From WHSO01 sp050485485 (lineage in GTDB: Bacteria > Pseudomonadota > Alphaproteobacteria > SMXQ01), in NCBI GenBank assembly GCA_050485485.1, contig JBJHBM010000029.1:1-28141 (forward strand): a stretch of 28,141 nucleotides of DNA, written 5' to 3'. The notes beneath the pieces were generated by a model that was given only the letters and a program-made list of their open reading frames with translations, was not told where the DNA came from and did no database searches. Below are positions 22,406 through 28,141 of the stretch, piece after piece. The stretch's first letter is position 1. Each line of letters starts with the position of its first letter. The position numbers were made by a program, and so were the translations under genes.

Positions 22406-23575
22406 ATGACCCGAGGCCCCTTGAGCAGCTACCGCGCGGAGATCGCGGCGGGCCGCCTGCGTCCCGACCCGGTCCAGGAGCGCGTCGCCCGGCGCCTCGA
22501 CGCGCTCGCGGCGGCGCTTGCCGACTACCGCCCCGCGGCGGCGGACGGCTGGCGGTCCTGGCTTGAATTCGGGCTGGGGCTCGTGCCTGGGCTCGGGCGG
22601 CGCGCACCCGCGCCGCCACGCGGCCTCTACCTGCACGGCGGGGTAGGACGCGGCAAGTCGATGCTGATGGACATGTTCTTCGCCGCCACCGAGGTGCCGG
22701 GCGGGGCCAAGCGGCGCATCCATTTCCATGCCTTCATGCTGGAGGTTCACGCCCGGCTCCACGACTGGCGCCGGCGCACCCGCGACAGCAAGGAGCAGGA
22801 CCCGCTGCCGCGCATCGCGCGCGAGGTGCGGGCCGAGACCGTGCTGCTGTGCTTCGACGAGTTCCAGGTCACCAACGTCGCCGACGCCATGATCCTCGCG
22901 CGCCTGTTCGAGAGCCTGCTGGCGGCGGGCGTGGTGGTGGTCGCGACCTCCAACCGCGCGCCCGGCGCGCTCTATCTCAACGGGCTGCAGCGCGACCGGT
23001 TTCTGCCCTTCATCGCGCTTCTCGAGGACAGGCTCGACGTGCTGCACCTCGACGGCGAGGTGGACTACCGTCTCGAGCGGCTGCGCGACATGGACGTCTA
23101 TTTCACGCCGCTCGGCCCCGGCGCCGAGGCCGCGCTCGATCTCGCCTTCCGCCGCCTCGTCATCGACGCGGCCGGGGAGGCGGTCGAGGTCGAGCCCGCG
23201 ACCCTGAAGGTCCAGGGGCGCGAGCTCAGGGTGCCGGCGGCGGCGCGCGGCACCGCCCGCTTCACCTTCGAGGAGCTGTGCGGCAGGCCGCTGGGCGCCG
23301 CCGACTACATCGCGCTCGCGCGCGAGTTCCATACCGTGATCCTGTCGGGCGTCCCGGCGATGGGGCCGGAGAGCCGCGACCGCGCCGCGCGCTTCGTCAC
23401 CCTGATCGACGCCCTCTACGAGCACCGGGTCAAGCTGGTGTGCTCGGCCGCGGCGGCGCCCGCCGCGCTCTATCCCGCGGGCGACGGGGCGTTCGAATTC
23501 GGACGCACCGCCTCGCGGTTGATCGAGATGCAGAGCCGGGAGTACAAAGCCCTCGATCACGCGACTTCGGCCTGA
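22406..23575 (+). CDS. zapE: Cell division ATPase ZapE (AFG1-like)
   Basis: A 389-residue AAA+-like P-loop ATPase of the AFG1/LACE1/ZapE family, which in E. coli associates with the Z-ring and whose mitochondrial relatives aid protein quality control. Features: Walker A GGVGRGKSMLMDMFF (about residue 78), RIHFHAFMLEVHARLHDWR, Walker B VLLCFDEFQVTNVADAMIL (about 148), VVVVATSNRAPGALYLNGLQRDRFLPFI, and a C-terminal FEELCGRPLGAADYIALAREFHTVILSGVP. It starts MTRGPLSSYRAEIAAGRLRPDPVQ; an upstream in-frame ATG overlaps the preceding gene. In alphaproteobacteria it is often near mdh and sucCD, as here. Confidence 0.93.
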   Translation: MTRGPLSSYRAEIAAGRLRPDPVQERVARRLDALAAALADYRPAAADGWRSWLEFGLGLVPGLGRRAPAPPRGLYLHGGVGRGKSMLMDMFFAATEVPGGAKRRIHFHAFMLEVHARLHDWRRRTRDSKEQDPLPRIAREVRAETVLLCFDEFQVTNVADAMILARLFESLLAAGVVVVATSNRAPGALYLNGLQRDRFLPFIALLEDRLDVLHLDGEVDYRLERLRDMDVYFTPLGPGAEAALDLAFRRLVIDAAGEAVEVEPATLKVQGRELRVPAAARGTARFTFEELCGRPLGAADYIALAREFHTVILSGVPAMGPESRDRAARFVTLIDALYEHRVKLVCSAAAAPAALYPAGDGAFEFGRTASRLIEMQSREYKALDHATSA

Positions 23576-23601
23576 TTCCGCCCCACCGACACGAGGCCCC
23601 C

Positions 23602-24438
<837 letters not shown>

Positions 24439-24494
24439 GCCCCGCCCCCGGACGGCCCCGGCGGGCCTCCCGACCGGAAATCCGCCGCCCCACC

Positions 24495-24522
24495 TTGCCC
24501 GGGACCGAGATTCGGGCTAGTA
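24495..24522 (+). promoter_or_regulatory. Predicted promoter for mdh
   Basis: TTGCCC (24495-24500), 16-base spacer, CTAGTA (24517-24522), 57 bases before the mdh ATG. It has the same TTG...CTA layout as the predicted ffh and sdh promoters. Confidence 0.4.
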
Positions 24523-24579
24523 AGCAGCCCGCCTGTTTTCGTCTTCGGCCCACCATCACCCGCTCCCAGGGGGAACCCA

Positions 24580-25560
24580 ATGGCTCGCAGCAAGATCGCA
24601 CTCATCGGCGCCGGCAACATCGGTGGCACGCTCGCCCACCTCGCGGGCCTCAAGGAGCTCGGCGACGTCGTCCTGTTCGACGTGGTCCAGGGGATGCCCC
24701 AGGGCAAGGCGCTCGATCTCGCCGAATCGGCCCCGATCGAGGGCTTCGACGCCGCCCTCAAGGGGGCCAACGCCTATGCCGACATCCGCGGCGCCGACGT
24801 CGTGATCGTGACCGCGGGCATCGCCCGCAAGCCCGGCATGAGCCGCGACGACCTGCTCGGCATCAACTCCGGGATCGTCGAGACCGTCGGCAAGGCGATC
24901 AAGAAGTACTGCCCCAAGGCCTTCGTCATCGTCATCACCAACCCGCTCGACGTGATGGTGGGCGTGCTGCGCGAGGCTTCCGGCCTACCCCCCGCCCGCG
25001 TGGTGGGCATGGCGGGCGTGCTCGACTCGGCGCGCTTCCGCTACTTCCTCGCCGAGGAGTTCGGCGTCTCGGTGGAGGACGTGACCGCCTTCGTGCTGGG
25101 CGGCCACGGCGATACGATGGTCCCGCTGCCGCGCTACTCGGCGGTGGGCGGCATCCCGCTCCCCGACCTCGTCAAGATGGGCTGGACCACCCAGAAGCGC
25201 ATCAACGAGATCGTCCAGCGCACCCGCGACGGCGGCGCCGAGATCGTGGGCCTGCTCAAGACCGGCTCGGCGTTCTACGCCCCGGCCTCGGCCGCGATCC
25301 AGATGGCGGAGAGCTACCTCAAGGACAAGAAGCGGGTGCTGCCCTGCGCCGCCTACCTCACCGGCCAGTACGGCGTGAAAGGCCTCTACGTGGGTGTGCC
25401 GACGGTGATCGGCGCCAAGGGCGTCGAGAAGGTCGTGGAGATTCCGCTGAGCGCACAGGAGAAGGCCGAGTTCATGAAGTCGGTGAGCGCGGTCAAGGGG
25501 CTGATGACGGACCTTGCCGCCCTCAGGAAGAAGAAGGGCAAGGCGAAGGCGGCCAAGTGA
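24580..25560 (+). CDS. mdh: Malate dehydrogenase (lactate/malate dehydrogenase type)
   Basis: A 326-residue NAD-dependent malate dehydrogenase of the LDH-like class used by alphaproteobacteria. N-terminal NAD motif GAGNIGGTLAH and coenzyme Asp in VVLFDVVQGMPQGKALDL. Substrate residues are the Arg of AGIARKPGMSRDDLL, ITNPLDVMV and MAGVLDSARFR. Catalytic His176 is in LGGHGDTMVPL. The active-site loop Arg pattern with RKPGMSR indicates malate rather than lactate. A Lys/Ala tail (KKKGKAKAAK) is longer than usual. A GGGGGAA site precedes the ATG. It starts the mdh-sucCD-sucA series. Confidence 0.96.
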   Translation: MARSKIALIGAGNIGGTLAHLAGLKELGDVVLFDVVQGMPQGKALDLAESAPIEGFDAALKGANAYADIRGADVVIVTAGIARKPGMSRDDLLGINSGIVETVGKAIKKYCPKAFVIVITNPLDVMVGVLREASGLPPARVVGMAGVLDSARFRYFLAEEFGVSVEDVTAFVLGGHGDTMVPLPRYSAVGGIPLPDLVKMGWTTQKRINEIVQRTRDGGAEIVGLLKTGSAFYAPASAAIQMAESYLKDKKRVLPCAAYLTGQYGVKGLYVGVPTVIGAKGVEKVVEIPLSAQEKAEFMKSVSAVKGLMTDLAALRKKKGKAKAAK

Positions 25561-25595
25561 GCGTCCGGATGCGCGCGGGACGCCGGTCGCCGTGT

Positions 25596-25692
25596 GACCG
25601 AACGGTCGCAGGAAAGACGGGTTTTCCCGCGGATTTCCATCGGCTTAACGGTTGCGTAAGGCGTTGCGGGTGATACATTAACCATGCTTACC
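25596..25692 (+). promoter_or_regulatory. mdh-sucC intergenic region: small inverted repeat and CtrA-like half-sites
   Basis: GACCG-AA-CGGTC (25596-25607) is a perfect 5-bp inverted repeat. TTAACGGTTGCGTAA (25645-25659) fits TTAA-N7-TTAA, the CtrA site, except for one base. TTGCGT (25652-25657) and TACATT (25674-25679), 16 bases apart, could be a promoter. The whole 182-bp gap 25561-25742 shows no gene. All of these are weak individually. Confidence 0.3.
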
Positions 25693-25742
25693 CGCGTGTG
25701 CATTCCGGCGGCGGTCGCGCTGCCGCGTAATTTCTGGGCGCG

Positions 25743-26912
25743 ATGAACATTCACGAATATCAGGCGAAAGGCCTGCTCGCCAAATTCGGCGTCGCCGTCC
25801 CCCGGGGCGGCGTGGTCTACACCGCCCGGGAAGCGGAGCGCGTGGCCAAGGACCTGGGCGGCCCGGTATGGGTGGTGAAGGCGCAGATCCACGCCGGCGG
25901 CCGCGGCAAGGGCGGCGGCGTCAAGGTGGTCAAGTCGGTCAAGGACGTGGCCGAGACCGCCAAGAAGATGATCGGCATGCGGCTGGTCACCCACCAGACC
26001 GGCCCCGAGGGCAAGGAAGTCAAGCGCGTCTACGTGGAGGAGGGCGTCGACATCGCCCGCGAGCTCTACCTCGGCGCGCTGGTGGACCGCGCCACCGGGC
26101 GCGTCACCCTGATGGCCTCCACCGAGGGCGGCGTCGAGATCGAGGAGGTGGCGGCGAAGACGCCCGAGAAGATCCTCCGCATCGACATCGACCCCGCCAC
26201 CGGCATGCAGCCGTTCCACGCGCGCCGGCTCGCCTTCGGCCTCGGCCTCGAGGGCGAGCAGGTCAAGAACGCGGTGCGCTTCATGCTGGCGCTCTACGAG
26301 GCGTTCGTCTCGCTCGATGCTTCGCTCGCCGAGATCAATCCGCTGGTGGTGACGAGGCAGGGCCAGGTGATCGCGCTCGACGCCAAGATGAACTTCGACG
26401 ACAACGCCCTGTTCCGCCACAAGGACATCCTCGAGCTGCGCGACGAGGACGAGGAGGACCCGGCCGAGCTCGAGGCCTCCAAGCACGACCTCAACTACAT
26501 CAAGCTCGACGGCAATATCGGCTGCATGGTCAACGGGGCGGGCCTCGCCATGGCGACCATGGACATCATCAAGCTCTACGGCGGCATGCCCGCCAACTTC
26601 CTCGACGTCGGCGGCGGCGCCACGCGCGAGCGCGTGACCACCGCCTTCAAGCTGATCCTGTCGGATCCCAACGTGGAAGGAATCCTGGTCAACATCTTCG
26701 GCGGAATCATGCGCTGCGACGTGATCGCGGAAGGCGTCGTCGCCGCCGCGCGCGAGGTCAGCCTGCACGTCCCCCTGGTGGTGCGGCTCGAGGGCACCAA
26801 CGTCGAGCTCGGCAAGAGGATCCTCAACGAATCGGGACTGCCCATCGTCTCCGCCGACAACCTCGCCGACGCCGCCCAGAAGATCGTGCGGCAGGTGAAG
26901 GAAGCGGCCTGA
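25743..26912 (+). CDS. sucC: Succinyl-CoA synthetase beta subunit
   Basis: A 389-residue subunit that, with SucD, makes ATP or GTP from succinyl-CoA. It opens MNIHEYQAKGLLAKFGVAVPRG. The ATP-grasp domain shows VVKAQIHAGGRGKGGGVKVV, then VYVEEGVDIARELYLGALVDR, the metal-site SLAEINPLVVT and NFDDNALFRH. The C-terminal domain has NGAGLAMATMDIIKLYGG, PANFLDVGGGAT and VNIFGGIMRCDVIAEG. Length matches the family. Its TGA shares its last base with the sucD ATG. No strong ribosome-binding site is seen before ATG 25743. Confidence 0.97.
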   Translation: MNIHEYQAKGLLAKFGVAVPRGGVVYTAREAERVAKDLGGPVWVVKAQIHAGGRGKGGGVKVVKSVKDVAETAKKMIGMRLVTHQTGPEGKEVKRVYVEEGVDIARELYLGALVDRATGRVTLMASTEGGVEIEEVAAKTPEKILRIDIDPATGMQPFHARRLAFGLGLEGEQVKNAVRFMLALYEAFVSLDASLAEINPLVVTRQGQVIALDAKMNFDDNALFRHKDILELRDEDEEDPAELEASKHDLNYIKLDGNIGCMVNGAGLAMATMDIIKLYGGMPANFLDVGGGATRERVTTAFKLILSDPNVEGILVNIFGGIMRCDVIAEGVVAAAREVSLHVPLVVRLEGTNVELGKRILNESGLPIVSADNLADAAQKIVRQVKEAA

Positions 26913-27787
26913 TGGCGGTCCTGGTCGGCAAGGACACGGTCGTCATCTGCCAGGGCTTCACCGGCGCCCAGGGCACGTTCCACTCCGAGCAGGCGATCGC
27001 CTACGGCACCCGCATGGCGGGCGGCGTCACCCCCGGTAAGGGCGGCTCGACCCATCTCGACCTGCCGGTGTTCGATACGGTCGTGGAGGCGGTGGAGAAG
27101 ACCGGCGCCAGCGCCTCCGTGATCTACGTTCCCCCTCCGTTCGCAGCCGACGCCATCCTGGAGGCGATCGATGCCGAGGTGCCGCTGGTGGTGTGCATCA
27201 CCGAAGGTATCCCGGTGCTCGACATGGTGCGGGTCAAGCGCGCCCTGCAGAACGCCCGGACCCGCCTGATCGGGCCCAATTGCCCGGGCGTCATCACACC
27301 GGGCGAGTGCAAGATCGGCATCATGCCGGGCCATATCCACACGCGCGGCAAGGTCGGGATTGTATCCCGCTCGGGAACGCTTACCTATGAAGCCGTGGCG
27401 CAGACCACGGCGGCCCGGCTCGGGCAGTCCACCTGCATCGGCATCGGCGGCGACCCGGTGAACGGCACCAACTTCGTCGATTGCCTGGAGATGCTGCTGG
27501 CGGACGACGAGACCAAGGGCATCGTGATGATCGGGGAAATCGGCGGCACCGCGGAAGAGGACGCCGCCGCCTACTACCGGTCGTCGCGCCGCAAGAAGCC
27601 GATGGTCGGCTTCATCGCCGGCGTCACCGCGCCGCCGGGACGGCGCATGGGCCACGCCGGGGCGATCATCGCCGGCGGCAAGGGCGGCGCCGGCGACAAG
27701 ATCGAGGCCATGAAGTCGGCCGGGATCACGGTCGCCGAATCTCCGGCCGCCCTCGGCAGTACCATAGCGAAGGTCCTGAAACGCTAG
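26912..27787 (+). CDS. sucD: Succinyl-CoA synthetase alpha subunit
   Basis: A 291-residue subunit with the CoA site and the phospho-histidine. CoA-binding start: VICQGFTGAQGTFHSEQAIAYG, then GGVTPGKGGSTHLDLPVF, LIGPNCPGVITPGECKIGIM, SRSGTLTYEAV and GIGGDPVNGTNFVDCLEM. The active His248 is in RRMGHAGAIIAGGKGGAG. Length is typical. It overlaps sucC by one base (TGATG), so the stoichiometric partners are coupled. A 102-bp gap then leads to sucA; a possible GGCCC/GGGCC stem lies in it but no clear terminator. Confidence 0.97.
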   Translation: MAVLVGKDTVVICQGFTGAQGTFHSEQAIAYGTRMAGGVTPGKGGSTHLDLPVFDTVVEAVEKTGASASVIYVPPPFAADAILEAIDAEVPLVVCITEGIPVLDMVRVKRALQNARTRLIGPNCPGVITPGECKIGIMPGHIHTRGKVGIVSRSGTLTYEAVAQTTAARLGQSTCIGIGGDPVNGTNFVDCLEMLLADDETKGIVMIGEIGGTAEEDAAAYYRSSRRKKPMVGFIAGVTAPPGRRMGHAGAIIAGGKGGAGDKIEAMKSAGITVAESPAALGSTIAKVLKR

Positions 27788-27889
27788 TCTCTGATTCAAG
27801 GCATTCGTCAGGCGCGACGCGGCGGCCATGGCGACGGCCCCGACGCCGGGCCGATACCAGGAAGGGCGGCACGGCGCCGCTTGCGTGAC

Positions 27890-28141
27890 ATGGCATCCAA
27901 GATCGACGAGCACAGCTTTCTCTCGGGCGGCAACATCGCCTTCATCGAACAGCTCTATGCGCGCTACGCGCGCGACCCGGCCTCGGTGGAGCCGGGCTGG
28001 GCGCGGTTCTTCGCCGGGCTCGAGGACGACGCCGCGGCGGCCCTGCGCGTCGCCGAGGGGCCGAGCTGGGCGCCGCCGCGCCCGCGCCGCCCGCGCCCCG
28101 GCAACGGCTTCGCCGTGGACGTGCCCGACGCCGCACCGGCC
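27890..28141 (+). CDS. sucA: 2-oxoglutarate dehydrogenase E1 component, N-terminal part (runs off window)
   Basis: The first 84 codons of a gene cut by the window end. The start reads MASKIDEHSFLSGGNIAFIE and continues QLYARYARDPASVEPGWARFF, the conserved N-terminal segment of SucA (OdhA) that contacts the E2 core in the 2-oxoglutarate dehydrogenase complex. Pro/Arg/Ala-rich sequence follows, the usual variable linker. Position directly after sucCD is the alphaproteobacterial order sucCDAB. The nearest purine-rich site (AGGAAGGG) is about 22 bases upstream of the ATG, rather far. The thiamine-diphosphate domains lie outside the window. Confidence 0.9.
   Translation, partial: MASKIDEHSFLSGGNIAFIEQLYARYARDPASVEPGWARFFAGLEDDAAAALRVAEGPSWAPPRPRRPRPGNGFAVDVPDAAPA

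Overview
The window is a dense, very GC-rich bacterial chromosome segment. By gene order and protein character it comes from an alphaproteobacterium, most likely Rhodospirillales-like. The pointers are: dapF-mtaB-ftsY divergent from ffh-rpsP-rimM-trmD-rplS; leuC-leuD-leuB-asd downstream; a HpcH/HpaI (CitE-like) lyase close to sdhCDAB; mdh-sucC-sucD-sucA; long Ala-rich tails on ribosomal proteins; and two palindromic intergenic repeats of types I associate with alphaproteobacteria. The genus cannot be named from sequence alone. No tRNA, rRNA, CRISPR array, insertion sequence or prophage is visible.

Layout. 1-1.2 kb: the 3' end of an unknown gene, a NUDIX hydrolase (+) and a SpoIIAA-like STAS protein (-). 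1.3-4.6 kb, minus strand: ftsY, mtaB, dapF. A 239-bp divergent promoter region separates these from the plus-strand run ffh, rpsP, rimM, trmD, rplS (4.9-8.7 kb; SRP and translation) and leuC, leuD, leuB, asd (8.7-13.4 kb; leucine and aspartate-family amino acids). Both leu junctions hold a palindromic repeat. A LysE-family exporter (-) and a CitE-like lyase (+) follow.

The standout is 15,409-16,536, the only long stretch without a convincing gene. It carries four perfect DnaA boxes (TTATNCACA): one at its left edge, and three at its right edge in a short AT-rich tract with direct repeats and an IHF-like site. Between them lies about 770 bp packed with stable hairpins. I read it as a candidate replication origin or other DnaA-controlled locus. 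Independently, several hairpins are capped by GNRA or UUCG tetraloops only when read on the minus strand, so a structured minus-strand RNA is possible. Flanking gene orientation does not favour an origin, so the call is tentative.

16.5-28.1 kb, all plus strand: an Rdx-family (SelT/W/H) thioredoxin-like protein, sdhC-sdhD-sdhA-sdhB (complex II), a dienelactone hydrolase, an ornithine cyclodeaminase/mu-crystallin family enzyme, the ATPase zapE, nadC, mdh, sucC-sucD and the 5' end of sucA. Complex II, malate dehydrogenase, succinyl-CoA synthetase and 2-oxoglutarate dehydrogenase E1 make this a TCA-cycle supercluster. NAD synthesis (nadC) and a few accessory enzymes are inserted in it.
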